DNA of 64,000 nucleotides from Rhizobium sp. EC-SD404 (GCF_902498825.1 NZ_LR701459.1:2589890-2653889), one strand, 5' to 3'; positions 56,103 through 64,000 are shown, counted from the stretch's first letter. Numbers and translations are program-made. Notes: generated by a model not told the origin, from the letters alone.

Positions 56103-57212
56103 ATGAAATCTTCCGCTCTCGTCGCATCGTCGGCCGCCGCGTTCATGGCGGCGACCGCTCTGACAGCCTCGCCCGCTTTGGCGCTCGACGGCGTGGTTAC
56201 GTCGATCAAGCCGATCCACTCGCTGGTCGCGGGCGTGATGGAAGGCGTGGGCGAACCGGAACTTCTCGTCAAGGGCGCCGCCTCCCCGCATACCTACACG
56301 CTGCGCCCCTCGGATGCAGCAATGCTGCAGGACGCGCCGCTCGTGTTCTGGGTCGGTCCGGGGCTGGAGCCCTTCCTCGACCAGCCGCTCGACACGTTGA
56401 GCGCCAATGCCCGCGTGGTGACGCTGGAACAGACCGAAGGCTTGACGCGGCTCGAATTCCGCGAAGGCGGCGCCTTCGAGGCACACGATCATGGAGACCA
56501 TGGCGACGACCATGCTCATGACGAGCACGCTGAAGCCGGCCATGACGCCGATGAGCATGCACACGATGACGAAGAGCACGACCACGGCCATGACGAACAT
56601 AGCCACGACGACCACGGTCACGACCATGCCGACGAAGAAGACGCCGCGCATGACCATGGTGACGATGACAATGCCGGGCATGATCACTCCGGGACTGACC
56701 CGCATTATTGGCTGGATCCCGAAAATGCGAAGTTGATGGTGGGCGCGATCGTGACGGCTCTGTCTGATGCCGATCCGGACAACGCCGAGGTCTATCGCAG
56801 CAATGCGGATGACCTGACGTCGCGGATCGACGAATTGTCGACCGACATCGCCACGACCGTCGAACCGGTTGCCGACCGGCCCTTCATCGTCTTTCATGAT
56901 GCCTATCGCTATTTCGAGGAGCGGTTCGGCCTTCAAGCCGCCGGCGCGATTACGATCAGCCCGGAAGTGGCGCCGGGGGCGGAACGCATCTCCGAACTGC
57001 GCCAGCGCGTGAGCGAGCTCGATGCTGCCTGCGTCTTCGCCGAGCCGCAATTCGAGCCTCGGATCGTCAATGTCGTGATCGAAGGCACAGATGCGAAGGC
57101 GGGCGTGCTGGATCCGGAAGGCGCGGAGATCGCCGACGGGCCTGATCTCTACTTCGAGCTTCTGCGCAACATGGCGACGTCGTTCGCGACATGTCTCGGC
57201 GAAGAAAGCTGA
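56103..57212 (+). CDS. znuA: ZnuA, periplasmic zinc-binding protein
   Basis: A 369-residue cluster A-I binding protein with a signal peptide (cleavage near ALAL, residue 28). Zinc ligands are H in SIKPIHSLV, H in ASPHTYTLRPSD, H in FHDAYRYFEERF and the C-terminal acidic region. Residues about 128-200 are a long flexible loop made almost only of His, Asp and Glu (for example HDHGDHGDDHAHDEHAE), longer than in E. coli ZnuA and typical of zinc-specific members. It is transcribed divergently from znuC under the Zur-box-like repeats and closed by a terminator. Confidence 0.95.
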   Translation: MKSSALVASSAAAFMAATALTASPALALDGVVTSIKPIHSLVAGVMEGVGEPELLVKGAASPHTYTLRPSDAAMLQDAPLVFWVGPGLEPFLDQPLDTLSANARVVTLEQTEGLTRLEFREGGAFEAHDHGDHGDDHAHDEHAEAGHDADEHAHDDEEHDHGHDEHSHDDHGHDHADEEDAAHDHGDDDNAGHDHSGTDPHYWLDPENAKLMVGAIVTALSDADPDNAEVYRSNADDLTSRIDELSTDIATTVEPVADRPFIVFHDAYRYFEERFGLQAAGAITISPEVAPGAERISELRQRVSELDAACVFAEPQFEPRIVNVVIEGTDAKAGVLDPEGAEIADGPDLYFELLRNMATSFATCLGEES

Positions 57213-57241
57213 TTACTACGTTTGATTGAAACCCCGACGAA

Positions 57242-57273
57242 AAAAGGCCCCGACAGCGCTGCCGGGGCCTTTT
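57242..57273. terminator. Bidirectional terminator between znuA and the HupE-like gene
   Basis: AAAAGGCCCCG (57242-57252) pairs with CGGGGCCTTTT (57263-57273) around a ten-base loop. A and T runs on either side let it act for both convergent genes. Confidence 0.9.
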
Positions 57274-57306
57274 CTCTGATCGCGTTGATCGCAGTCCGGC
57301 GAAATA

Positions 57307-57915
57307 TCAGATGATGCCGGCCACGATGGCGACACCGGCAAGCGCCATCACGCCGCCACCGGCGCGCGCTGCAAGCACGCCCTGCGAGCGCGACAGCTTG
57401 CCGATGCCGAGGCCTGCTGCGATGCCCGCAGCATGAAGAAGGGCCGTTGCCGCCATGAAGCCGAGGCCATAGGCGAGCCCCGCGCTGTCCTGAGGCATTT
57501 CGGTGCCGTGCGCATGACCATGGAAGATTGCGAAGAAGCCGACGAGAGCCATGGCCGCAGCGACCGGCATCTGGCGGCCGAAAGCGGCGGCTGCGCCGAT
57601 GGCGACGATCGACAGGCCGATGCCGAGTTCGACGAGCGGCAGGTCGAATGCAAAAGCGCCAAGGATCCCGCCGATCGCCATGGCGCCGACAAAGGCTGCC
57701 GGGACGAGCCAGAGCGGCCGGTTCGAGCTGGTTCGGTCAGAGACGAGATACGCCAGAAAGCCGACGGCGATCATCGCAAGAAGATGGTCCAGGCCGCCCA
57801 ACGGATGCATGAAACCGTAGGTGAAACTTGCATTGTCATGGCTGCCATGACCGGTATGGGCGAATGCCACCCCAGTCGAAAGCGCGAAGGCTGCAAGTGT
57901 GGTCAAGATACGCAT
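57307..57915 (-). CDS. HupE/UreJ family permease, probable cobalt importer
   Basis: A 202-residue membrane protein with a cleavable-looking N-terminus (LALSTGVAFAHTGHG) that exposes an HTGHG metal site, then GFMHPLGGLDHLLAMIAVG, the family hallmark, and FFAIFHGHAHGTEMP. Six membrane segments follow. HupE/UreJ proteins import nickel or cobalt. Because the gene is preceded by a cobalamin riboswitch, cobalt is more likely: high B12 would shut off import. ATG at 57915 is the likely start; the frame runs to 57945. Confidence 0.9.
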   Translation of the reverse strand: MRILTTLAAFALSTGVAFAHTGHGSHDNASFTYGFMHPLGGLDHLLAMIAVGFLAYLVSDRTSSNRPLWLVPAAFVGAMAIGGILGAFAFDLPLVELGIGLSIVAIGAAAAFGRQMPVAAAMALVGFFAIFHGHAHGTEMPQDSAGLAYGLGFMAATALLHAAGIAAGLGIGKLSRSQGVLAARAGGGVMALAGVAIVAGII

Positions 57916-57971
57916 GTGTTGTCCTTTCGGGGCCCTCCGCCCCACCTTTGGGTCGTATATGCGGCTTTGCC

Positions 57972-58138
57972 GCGTGGCTGACGGCCGGTCTCCTGGCTCG
58001 GGACCAATCCCCTCCGCCTTCCCGATGCAAGAAGCACACCAGTGGCATGATGAAGGGGCGTCGTCCCTGACAGTCGCGGGGGCGGCGCCGGCTTTTCACC
58101 GGCTTCCCGTTTCACCTTGAAACTCAAGGCACCGTCGC
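57972..58138 (-). ncRNA. Cobalamin riboswitch
   Basis: On the minus strand the RNA shows the ordered conserved blocks of the B12 element: GGTGCC near 58130, GGTGAAACGGGAAGCCGGTG, CCCCCGCGACTGT, GGAAGGCGG and the B12 box GAGCCAGGAGACCGGCC near 57987-58003. It ends about 57 bases before the HupE-like gene, enough for a terminator or ribosome-binding-site sequestering stem. Binding of adenosylcobalamin should reduce expression of the permease. Confidence 0.92.
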
Positions 58139-58211
58139 AACGATTGGTGACAGCGGCTGCGATAAAACACAACCGGTGCCGATGCTCATTTCTTGAGCAA
58201 AAGCTGACGCT

Positions 58212-59264
58212 TCACTTCTTTCTGCGGGCAGGCCCTTTGCGCTCCGCCGATGCCGCCCACAGATTGATATCGGCGTCGCGGGCATGGCTGTCGATTTCGG
58301 CAAGCTCGGCATCGGTGAAATCGAGATTGGCGAGTGCACCCACGCAATCCTCCACCTGCGACACACGGCTCGCGCCGATCAGCGCCGAGGTGACGCGGCC
58401 ACCGCGCAGGACCCAAGCGATTGCCATCTGCGCCAGCGTCTGGCCGCGCTTCTCGGCGATCTCGTTCAGCGCACGGATATTGGCGAGGTTCTTGTCGTTC
58501 AGGAACTCCGGCATCAGGGACTTGCCCTGGCTGGCACGGCTGTCGTCAGGTACGCCCTTCAGATACTTGGTCGTGAGCATGCCCTGCGCGAGTGGCGAGA
58601 ACACGATCGAGCCGATGCCGAGATCATCGAGCGCATCGAGAAGCCCATCCTCCTCGACCCAGCGGTTGAGCATGGAATAGCTCGGCTGGTGGATGATGCA
58701 CGGCGTGCCGAGGTCCTTGAGGATCGCTGCGGCTTCCCGCGTCCGCTGGGCGTTGTAGGACGAGATACCGGCATAGAGCGCCTTGCCGGAGCGCACGATC
58801 TGATCGAGCGCCATCATCGTCTCTTCAAGCGGCGTTTCCGGATCGAACCGGTGCGAATAGAAGATGTCGACATAGTCGAGACCCATCCGCTTCAGGCTCT
58901 GGTCGCAGGAGGCGATCACGTATTTGCGGCTGCCCCACTCGCCATAGGGCCCCGGCCACATGTCGTAGCCGGCCTTGGAAGAGATGATCAGCTGATCGCG
59001 GTAGCCGGAAAAATCGGTCCGCAGGATTTCGCCGAAAGCCGTTTCCGCCGATCCGGGCGGCGGGCCGTAATTGTTGGCGAGGTCGAAATGAGTGATGCCG
59101 AGATCGAAGGCGCGGCGGCAGATGTCGCGCTTGGTCTGATGGGGCGTGTCGTCGCCGAAATTGTGCCAGAGACCGAGGGAAATCGCGGGAAGCTTCAACC
59201 CGCTGCGGCCGCAACGGTTGTAGCGCATCGTTTCGTAACGGTTTTCAGCCGGCTGCCATGCCAT
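58212..59264 (-). CDS. Aldo/keto reductase, YghZ/Gpr type
   Basis: A 350-residue NADPH-dependent aldo/keto reductase close in pattern to E. coli YghZ (L-glyceraldehyde 3-phosphate reductase): ENRYETMRYNRCGRSGLKLP, ISLGLWHNFGDD, GITHFDLANNYGPPPGSAE with catalytic Asp and Tyr, KAGYDMWPGPYGEWGS and the coenzyme segment LIGASRVSQVED. The frame opens at 59318; ATG 59264 with GGGAG eight bases before gives the YghZ-like N-terminus. It ends the minus-strand catabolic cluster; a role there, or in methylglyoxal-type detoxification, is inference. Confidence 0.9.
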   Translation of the reverse strand: MAWQPAENRYETMRYNRCGRSGLKLPAISLGLWHNFGDDTPHQTKRDICRRAFDLGITHFDLANNYGPPPGSAETAFGEILRTDFSGYRDQLIISSKAGYDMWPGPYGEWGSRKYVIASCDQSLKRMGLDYVDIFYSHRFDPETPLEETMMALDQIVRSGKALYAGISSYNAQRTREAAAILKDLGTPCIIHQPSYSMLNRWVEEDGLLDALDDLGIGSIVFSPLAQGMLTTKYLKGVPDDSRASQGKSLMPEFLNDKNLANIRALNEIAEKRGQTLAQMAIAWVLRGGRVTSALIGASRVSQVEDCVGALANLDFTDAELAEIDSHARDADINLWAASAERKGPARRKK

Positions 59265-59331
59265 GGCGCAATCTCCCTTCATGCTTTGAAGCGCGAGGGA
59301 TAGGCGCTCCGCCGCCAAAACGGAAGAGGCT

Positions 59332-59529
59332 TCACGCCTTGCGTCGCGCGGCCTCGCGGATCAGCGCAGCGAGCGTCTCGCCATCGCCGATGGCGTTCGC
59401 CATCAGGAGAATGAGCCGTGCGTTGAAGCGCTGTGCCTCTTCGGTCGAGAGCGTCCGTTGCGCCGCCATTAGCTCGGCATAGAAGCGATCGCCGGCAGGT
59501 CCGAGCCGGTCTTGCAGAAGATCGGTCAT
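59332..59529 (-). CDS. DUF2783 small protein
   Basis: A 65-residue helical protein (MTDLLQDRLGPAGDRFYAEL, STEEAQRFNARLILLMANAI) matching DUF2783, which is found next to flavin monooxygenase and fumarylacetoacetate-hydrolase-like genes. Its ATG overlaps the monooxygenase stop as ATGA, so the two are translationally coupled and may form a complex. Function is unknown. Confidence 0.82.
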   Translation of the reverse strand: MTDLLQDRLGPAGDRFYAELMAAQRTLSTEEAQRFNARLILLMANAIGDGETLAALIREAARRKA

Positions 59530-61145
59530 TGGCCGGCTCCAAGCGTGCGTTTGTGGGCGACGGCAATGTCGTCGGCGCTGGGCGCGACAAACGCTGCCGC
59601 GACGTGCTGGTCCGGCCGAACGAGATAGGTGAAACCCTGTCCAAGCCGTTTGAGGGCGTGCCCCTCCAGATCGATCAGGCAGTCTTCGCCGGCCGAGGCA
59701 TCGGCCACGACCTGGATGACCGGCAAGCCGTTTGCAATCGGCCGGTCCCGCTCCGTGGTCAGCACGCAGAAATCGCCGCCGATTTCGTTGAGCAGCCAAG
59801 TCGATCGGTTGCCTTTGAGCACCGGCGCATCGGGCAGAACACTGCCCGGTTTGACGGGAGCGTCTACCCCGGATGCCGTCTGCATCGACATTCCTTCCAG
59901 CGAACAGGGCAGCGACAGCCGTCCGGAATTGACGAGGCGCCGGGCAAAGGGCGCGTCAGCCGCAAGCCGAAGGACCTCATCGCGGAAGATGCGCTCCATC
60001 TCCGTCTTCGGAGTCATGAAATTGGTCGCGTTGGCGGACTGCGCAATGTTCTCGTCGGCGCCGTGGACACGTTCTTCATTGTAGCTCTCGATCAACGTCT
60101 CCGGTGCCTTGCCCTGGATGACCGCCGCGAGTTTCCAGCCGAGATTGTCGACGTCGTGCATGCCGCCATTGCCGCCGCGCGCGCCGAAGGGCGACACCAC
60201 ATGGGCGCTGTCGCCGACGAAGACGACGCGGTCATGGACGAACCGATCGAGCCGGCGGCACTGAAACGTGTAGACCGACACCCAGTCCAGTCCGAACGGC
60301 CTGTCGCCGACGATGGCCCGGATGCGCGGGAGAACCTTTTCCGGGCGTTTCTCTTCGAGGGGATCTGCATCCCAGCCGAGTTGCAGGTCGATGCGGTAGA
60401 TGTTGTCCGGCTGCTTGTGGAGAAGCGCCGATTGCCCTTCGTGAAACGGCGGCTCGAACCAGAAATGCCGCTCGGCCTCGCCGGAGGCGAAGAGATCGTC
60501 GTCCATGCGAATGTCGGCGATGAGGAAGCGCTCCTCGAACAGCCGGCCGCTGAACTCCAGACCCATCATGTCGCGCAGCGCAGACCTGGAGCCATCGCAA
60601 GCCATCAGCCAGTCGGCGGTTAGATCGTAGGCGCCGAAGGGCGTCTCCACCGAAAGACGCGCGCCATCTCCCTGCTGGCGCAACGCCACGACCTTGTTGC
60701 GAAAGCGCAGTTCGATCAGATCTGGGAAGTCCCGGCACCGATCGACCAGATAATGCTCCACGTAATATTGCTGGAGGTTGATGAAGGCCGGCATCTTATG
60801 CCCGGCTTCAGGCAGCAGGTCGAAATTGTACACCTCGCGGTCGCGGTGGAAGAGCCGGCCGACCTTCCAAGTGACGCCCTTCGCGAGCATGCGATCGGCG
60901 ACACCGAGACGATCGAAGATTTCCAACGACCGCTTCGCCCAGCAAATGGCCCGCGAACCGACGGACACAACGTCGTTGTCGTCAAGCACGACGGAAGCCA
61001 CGCCTTTCAGCGCGAGATCGATCGCCAGAGCCAGACCGATCGGCCCTGCCCCGACGATGACGACCTGATACTGCTCGGGCACCTCACCGCCCGCAAGCTC
61101 CGGCGGACAGATCACTTCGAAGGGCGTGTGGGTAAAGGTCGGCAT
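59526..61145 (-). CDS. FAD-dependent aromatic monooxygenase, MhpA/PheA type
   Basis: A 539-residue flavoprotein hydroxylase. It has the dinucleotide-binding VVIVGAGPIGLALAIDLA, the DG motif ADWLMACDGSRSALRDMMG, the second FAD motif VVFVGDSAHVVSPFGARGGN and, behind it, DVDNLGWKLAAVIQG. A C-terminal thioredoxin-like domain follows (about 420-539, YLVRPDQHVAA near the end). Relatives hydroxylate 3-hydroxyphenylpropionate, phenol or resorcinol-type rings. The start chosen (61145) skips eight residues of the open frame. With the FAA hydrolase nearby it suggests degradation of an aromatic compound, not identified. Confidence 0.88.
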   Translation of the reverse strand: MPTFTHTPFEVICPPELAGGEVPEQYQVVIVGAGPIGLALAIDLALKGVASVVLDDNDVVSVGSRAICWAKRSLEIFDRLGVADRMLAKGVTWKVGRLFHRDREVYNFDLLPEAGHKMPAFINLQQYYVEHYLVDRCRDFPDLIELRFRNKVVALRQQGDGARLSVETPFGAYDLTADWLMACDGSRSALRDMMGLEFSGRLFEERFLIADIRMDDDLFASGEAERHFWFEPPFHEGQSALLHKQPDNIYRIDLQLGWDADPLEEKRPEKVLPRIRAIVGDRPFGLDWVSVYTFQCRRLDRFVHDRVVFVGDSAHVVSPFGARGGNGGMHDVDNLGWKLAAVIQGKAPETLIESYNEERVHGADENIAQSANATNFMTPKTEMERIFRDEVLRLAADAPFARRLVNSGRLSLPCSLEGMSMQTASGVDAPVKPGSVLPDAPVLKGNRSTWLLNEIGGDFCVLTTERDRPIANGLPVIQVVADASAGEDCLIDLEGHALKRLGQGFTYLVRPDQHVAAAFVAPSADDIAVAHKRTLGAGQ

Positions 61146-61180
61146 CAGGCAACCTTGCGGGGATGGCAACTACGACCTAA

Positions 61181-61194
61181 ATTATGGCCATAAT
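61181..61194. promoter_or_regulatory. Palindromic operator candidate of the toxin-antitoxin pair
   Basis: ATTATGGCCATAAT is a perfect 14-base palindrome located 15 bases before the antitoxin start, where Phd/VapB-type antitoxins bind to repress their own operon. It also lies 36 bases before the divergent monooxygenase start. Confidence 0.7.
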
Positions 61195-61208
61195 AATCGG
61201 AGCTCGCC

Positions 61209-61433
61209 ATGAACGTGACCGTTGCGGAAATGAAGGCGAACCTGTCGGAAATCCTGCGCAAAGCAGCCGCCGGTGAGGACATTGTCGTGACGCGGCATGG
61301 CAAGCCATATGTGAAGCTAAGCGCCGAAAAGTCTGCTCGCACGCTCCCAAGGATTGGCGCGTTCAAGGGGCAGTTCAAGATCGCAGACGATTTCGATGTG
61401 CTCGGTCCTGAATGGGACGAGTACGTCAAGTGA
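61209..61433 (+). CDS. Type II antitoxin, Phd/YefM family
   Basis: A 74-residue antitoxin. The N-terminal DNA-binding part MNVTVAEMKANLSEILRKAA followed by GEDIVVTRHGKPYVKL is the Phd/YefM pattern; the acidic C-terminal FDVLGPEWDEYVK would wrap round the toxin. CGGAG precedes the ATG. Its stop overlaps the toxin start as GTGA. With the palindrome upstream the operon is probably autoregulated. Confidence 0.9.
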   Translation: MNVTVAEMKANLSEILRKAAAGEDIVVTRHGKPYVKLSAEKSARTLPRIGAFKGQFKIADDFDVLGPEWDEYVK

Positions 61434-61801
61434 CCGCCTATCTCGCGGATACCCATGTTCTGATCTGGGCACTCGATGGATCGAAGGAGCTCGCCGCAGA
61501 GCACGTGGCGATCCTCAATTCCGATGCGGTGGTCTTCGTCAGCATTGCTTCGCTTTGGGAAATCGCCATCAAGACCGCGCTGGGAAAGCTGGAGGCACCG
61601 CCAAAGCTGAACGAACAGATCGAGAGCGCCGGCTTCTCTATTCTTCCGATCGAATTGGCGCACATCGACGCCTTGAAAGATTTGCCGCATTATCATCGCG
61701 ATCCCTTTGATCGTCTCCTCATCGCTCAAGCGAAAATGGTTGGCTTGACCATTCTGACTTCGGACAGTCAGTTTGCCCGATATGCGGTTGATATCGCCTA
61801 A
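61430..61801 (+). CDS. vapC: PIN-domain RNase toxin, VapC-like
   Basis: A 123-residue PIN domain starting at GTG 61430 inside the antitoxin stop. Acidic catalytic residues are Asp in YLADTHVLIWALDG, Glu in SLWEIAIK and Asp in PFDRLLIAQA, with a fourth in LTSDSQF. The sequence belongs to the PIN group paired with Phd-type antitoxins (COG3744). It should cleave RNA when the antitoxin is lost. The pair sits on the plus strand in the middle of a minus-strand catabolic cluster. Confidence 0.9.
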   Translation: MTAYLADTHVLIWALDGSKELAAEHVAILNSDAVVFVSIASLWEIAIKTALGKLEAPPKLNEQIESAGFSILPIELAHIDALKDLPHYHRDPFDRLLIAQAKMVGLTILTSDSQFARYAVDIA

Positions 61802-61820
61802 GCCTGAAGCCTCTCCAACC

Positions 61821-62771
61821 TCAGGCTTGCAGCGCGCTCCACATCGCCTTGTCGCGTTCGGCCGTCCAAATGCGCGGCGTGTCGATGCCGCGGGCCTCGT
61901 CATAGGCGCGGGCGACGTTGAACGGGAGGCAGTGCTCGTAGATGGCGTAGCTGGCGAATTTCGGATCGCAGTCGGCGCGCACCGCATCCCACGTCTCTTT
62001 CAGCGAGCCACCACGTGCGGCGATGCGCTTTGCCGGACGGTAAGTGCTTTCGACGAAATCGCGTGTGTTCTCGATCGCCTCGCCCACGAGCGCCTTTCCA
62101 ACGAGCGCGTCGCCGCGGCCAGGCGCGATCGCGTCGACATCGAAGGCCTTGATGGCGTCGAGCGTGCCGCCCCAGTCACCGAAATGGCCATCTCCGCAGT
62201 AGCAGGCCGAGTGATATTCGACGATGTCGCCGGTAAACATCACATTGGCGTCCGGCACATGGGCGACGATGTCGCCGGCGGTGTGCGCACGGCCGAGATG
62301 CATGAGATCGACGCGGCGCGTGCCGAGATAGACCGTCATACGGCCCGCCAAAGTCTGCGTCGGCCAGGTGAGGCCCGGGATGCTCTCATGGCCCTGGAAT
62401 AACCGGGGAAAGCGTTCGAATTCCGAATCCCAGTCTTCCTGGCCGCGCTCGACCACCATCGCGCGCGCCTTGTCCGACATGATGATCTCCGAGGCCGCGT
62501 ACGCCGAGGCACCAAGCACCCGCACGGCGTGGTAATGCGTCAGCACCACGTGCTTGATCGGCTTGTCGGTGACGGAGCGAACCTTTTCGACGACCATGTT
62601 GGCCAGCCGCGGCGTCGCCTGCGCATCAACGATCATGACGCTGTCGTCACCGATGATCACGCCCGTATTGGGATCGCCTTCCGCGGTGAATGCCCAGAGA
62701 TCCCGGCCCACCTCGGTGAACGAGATCTTCTTGTCAGGCATGTCGCCCTGCGACGCGAACGCTTTTGCCAT
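61821..62771 (-). CDS. MBL-fold metallo-hydrolase-like protein with altered metal motif
   Basis: A 316-residue metallo-beta-lactamase fold protein (VIIGDDSVMIVDAQATP, LGRAHTAGDIVAHVP, MFTGDIVEY). The first metal motif, normally HxHxDH, reads HYHAVRV here, so the Asp and last His are missing. The His of GRAHTAGD and the Asp of FTGD remain. A single-metal or non-hydrolytic role is possible. It follows the FAA hydrolase gene by six bases and belongs to the same operon. Confidence 0.85.
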   Translation of the reverse strand: MAKAFASQGDMPDKKISFTEVGRDLWAFTAEGDPNTGVIIGDDSVMIVDAQATPRLANMVVEKVRSVTDKPIKHVVLTHYHAVRVLGASAYAASEIIMSDKARAMVVERGQEDWDSEFERFPRLFQGHESIPGLTWPTQTLAGRMTVYLGTRRVDLMHLGRAHTAGDIVAHVPDANVMFTGDIVEYHSACYCGDGHFGDWGGTLDAIKAFDVDAIAPGRGDALVGKALVGEAIENTRDFVESTYRPAKRIAARGGSLKETWDAVRADCDPKFASYAIYEHCLPFNVARAYDEARGIDTPRIWTAERDKAMWSALQA

Positions 62772-62777
62772 CGGGAT

Positions 62778-63794
62778 CTATTCCTTCTCGTATTTTTCGA
62801 CGGTCTGCTCGATCGCTCCGAAGATTGAGTGGCCCGTCTTGTCTTTCATTTCGATGCGAACTTTGTCGCCGAACTTCATGAACGGCGTCAGCGGCTTGCC
62901 GCCGGCAATCGTTTCGATCATGCGGATCTCCGCGATGCAGGAATATCCCACCCCGCCCTCGCTAACCGGCTTGCCGGGCGCACCGTCGAGCTTGTTGGAA
63001 ACGGTACCGGAGCCGATGATCGTGCCGGCCGACAATGCACGGGTCTTCGCAGCATGGGCGATCAACTGCGGGAAATCGAAGGTCATGTCCTTGCCGGCAT
63101 CGGCCCGGCCGAAGGGCTTGCCGTTGAGATCGACCAAGAGCGGCAGATGAAGCTTGCCGCCGTCCCAGGCGTCGCCCAACTCGTCCGGCGTTACCGTCAC
63201 GGGGGAAAATGCGGATGACGGTTTGGACTGGTAGAAGCCAAAACCCTTGGCCAGTTCGCCGGGGATAAGGCCGCGCAACGAGACGTCGTTGACGAGCATC
63301 ACGAGCCTTATCGCCGCGCGGGCTTCATGGATCGATGCCCCCATCGGCACGTCGTCGACGATGACGGCGATCTCGCCTTCCATGTCGATTCCATACGCTT
63401 CGTCTGCCATGCGGATCGGATCGCGCGGCGGCAGGAAGCTGTCGGATCCGCCCTGATAAATCAGCGGATCCTCCCAGAAGCTTGCCGGCATCTCGGCGCC
63501 ACGGGCCTTGCGCACCAGTTCGACGTGATTGACGTAGGCGGAGCCATCCGCCCATTGGTAGGCGCGCGGCAGCGGCGAATGGGCATCGTGCTCGTGGAAG
63601 CGCATGGTCGGCTGCGAACCCGTCATCATGCCATCGTAAACACGCTCCAGGCGCGGCGCGGTATGGGTCCAGTCGTCGAGCGCGGCCTGCAGCGTGCGCG
63701 CGATATGGCCGACCTCGGAACACAGCGTCAGATCCTTCGACACCACAACCAGCCGGCCGTCCCGCGTGCGGTCTTTCAGGGTTGCCAGTTTCAT
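62778..63794 (-). CDS. Fumarylacetoacetate hydrolase family protein
   Basis: A 338-residue FAH-fold enzyme with an N-terminal domain (MKLATLKDRTRDGRLVVVSK) as in bacterial fumarylacetoacetases. Metal ligands are E-x-E in DMEGEIAVI and Asp in LVNDVSLRG; the catalytic region includes GKDMTFDFPQLIAHAAKT and GTIIGSGTVSNK. It cleaves C-C bonds of 1,3-diketo acids at the end of aromatic ring degradation (fumarylacetoacetate or a relative). The frame opens at 63878, but ATG 63794 overlaps the upstream gene by four bases and begins the conserved domain. Confidence 0.9.
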   Translation of the reverse strand: MKLATLKDRTRDGRLVVVSKDLTLCSEVGHIARTLQAALDDWTHTAPRLERVYDGMMTGSQPTMRFHEHDAHSPLPRAYQWADGSAYVNHVELVRKARGAEMPASFWEDPLIYQGGSDSFLPPRDPIRMADEAYGIDMEGEIAVIVDDVPMGASIHEARAAIRLVMLVNDVSLRGLIPGELAKGFGFYQSKPSSAFSPVTVTPDELGDAWDGGKLHLPLLVDLNGKPFGRADAGKDMTFDFPQLIAHAAKTRALSAGTIIGSGTVSNKLDGAPGKPVSEGGVGYSCIAEIRMIETIAGGKPLTPFMKFGDKVRIEMKDKTGHSIFGAIEQTVEKYEKE

Positions 63795-64000
63795 GCGCTC
63801 TCTCTCCCGGTTTCGGCCTTTGCGGCCGGCAGTGCGATCTCCAGGCCGTCCCGGCCGATGGTGATGCGACCGTCCCACGTCTCGGCCACCGCCGCCAGCC
63901 AGTCGGCTTCGGAAAATTCCGGATCGTCCGCCGGGATGAGATGATGCAGAACGAGGTGACCGACATCGGCCATCGTGGCGATGCGGCCGGCATCCTCCGC
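63791..64000 (-). CDS. MBL-fold hydrolase, C-terminal fragment
   Basis: The last 69 codons of a gene that begins beyond the window edge. AEDAGRIATMADVGHLVLHHL followed by IPADDP, an AWLAA-type helix and GRITIGRDGLEIALP is the typical end of metallo-beta-lactamase fold enzymes, the His in HHLIPADD being the last metal ligand. It overlaps the FAA hydrolase start by four bases and so heads, or continues, the same operon. Confidence 0.82.
   Translation of the reverse strand, partial: AEDAGRIATMADVGHLVLHHLIPADDPEFSEADWLAAVAETWDGRITIGRDGLEIALPAAKAETGRESA

Noticed and set aside
56480..56700. Apparent tandem repeat in znuA (recurrent CAYGAY words)
   Set aside because: Explained by the His/Asp-rich metal-binding loop; spacing is irregular, not a true DNA repeat.

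Overview
The window is one contiguous stretch of a high-GC (roughly 60-65% by eye) alphaproteobacterial genome, most likely Hyphomicrobiales (Rhizobiales). The reasons are a dmeR-dmeF metal-efflux pair with its characteristic operator, several HWE-type histidine kinases, a LovK/LovR-like LOV kinase with a single-domain regulator, a UvrB with long disordered tails, and many ATGA-overlapping operons. Family and genus cannot be fixed from the sequence. No rRNA, tRNA, CRISPR array or IS element was seen.

Layout. 0-10.5 kb: end of a chemoreceptor, a ynfA-like gene broken by an in-frame TAA, a SulP anion transporter, dmeRF, a diguanylate cyclase, an extensin-like lipoprotein, a YciA-like thioesterase, and an SDR/hydrolase operon divergent from an AraC-type regulator with a repeated operator-like motif. 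10.5-13.2 kb: an island of orphan genes, including a PD-(D/E)XK-like protein divergent from a protein joining an Rx4H (HEPN-like) motif to a cysteine-free LprI-like domain. 13.2-25.5 kb: a double-domain KaiC ATPase overlapping an HWE kinase, small lipoproteins, a CPBP membrane protein, a LysG/LysE/RhtB/DapA-like amino-acid cluster, an SH3 protein, and uvrB with in-frame palindromic repeats.

25.5-28.1 kb is a markedly AT-rich insert carrying a two-gene AAA-ATPase + DUF4435 system resembling PARIS (AriA/AriB) anti-phage defence. The ATPase gene is split by a single-base frameshift in a six-G run, so it is either a decayed or a switchable defence system. 28.1-36.6 kb: a gene-poor junction with strong inverted repeats, a DUF922 protease-like protein, a CHAD protein, two transporters, and an fdhD-mobA-mobB-moeA molybdenum-cofactor operon. 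36.8-42.6 kb: a polar amino-acid ABC transporter without its ATPase, a PAS-HWE kinase, and lovK/lovR-like genes behind a candidate EcfG-type promoter. The LOV kinase keeps its photosensor cysteine and phospho-histidine but has lost the ATP-binding residues.

42.7-53.8 kb is mixed housekeeping: penicillin-acylase family, hydroxyisobutyrate-dehydrogenase family, PAS protein, Lrp, uracil-DNA glycosylase, GST, histidine kinase, NUDIX, SleB-like hydrolase, cold-shock protein, double-Kazal lipoprotein and DusA. 53.8-57.2 kb is the zinc regulon: zur, znuB and znuC run against znuA, with two Zur-box-like repeats between. 57.3-58.1 kb is a HupE/UreJ family permease under a cobalamin riboswitch, so probably a cobalt importer. 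58.2-64 kb is an aromatic-catabolism-like cluster on the minus strand (aldo/keto reductase, DUF2783, FAD monooxygenase, MBL-fold protein, FAA hydrolase, a second MBL-fold protein running off the edge) interrupted by a plus-strand Phd/PIN toxin-antitoxin pair with its own palindromic operator.
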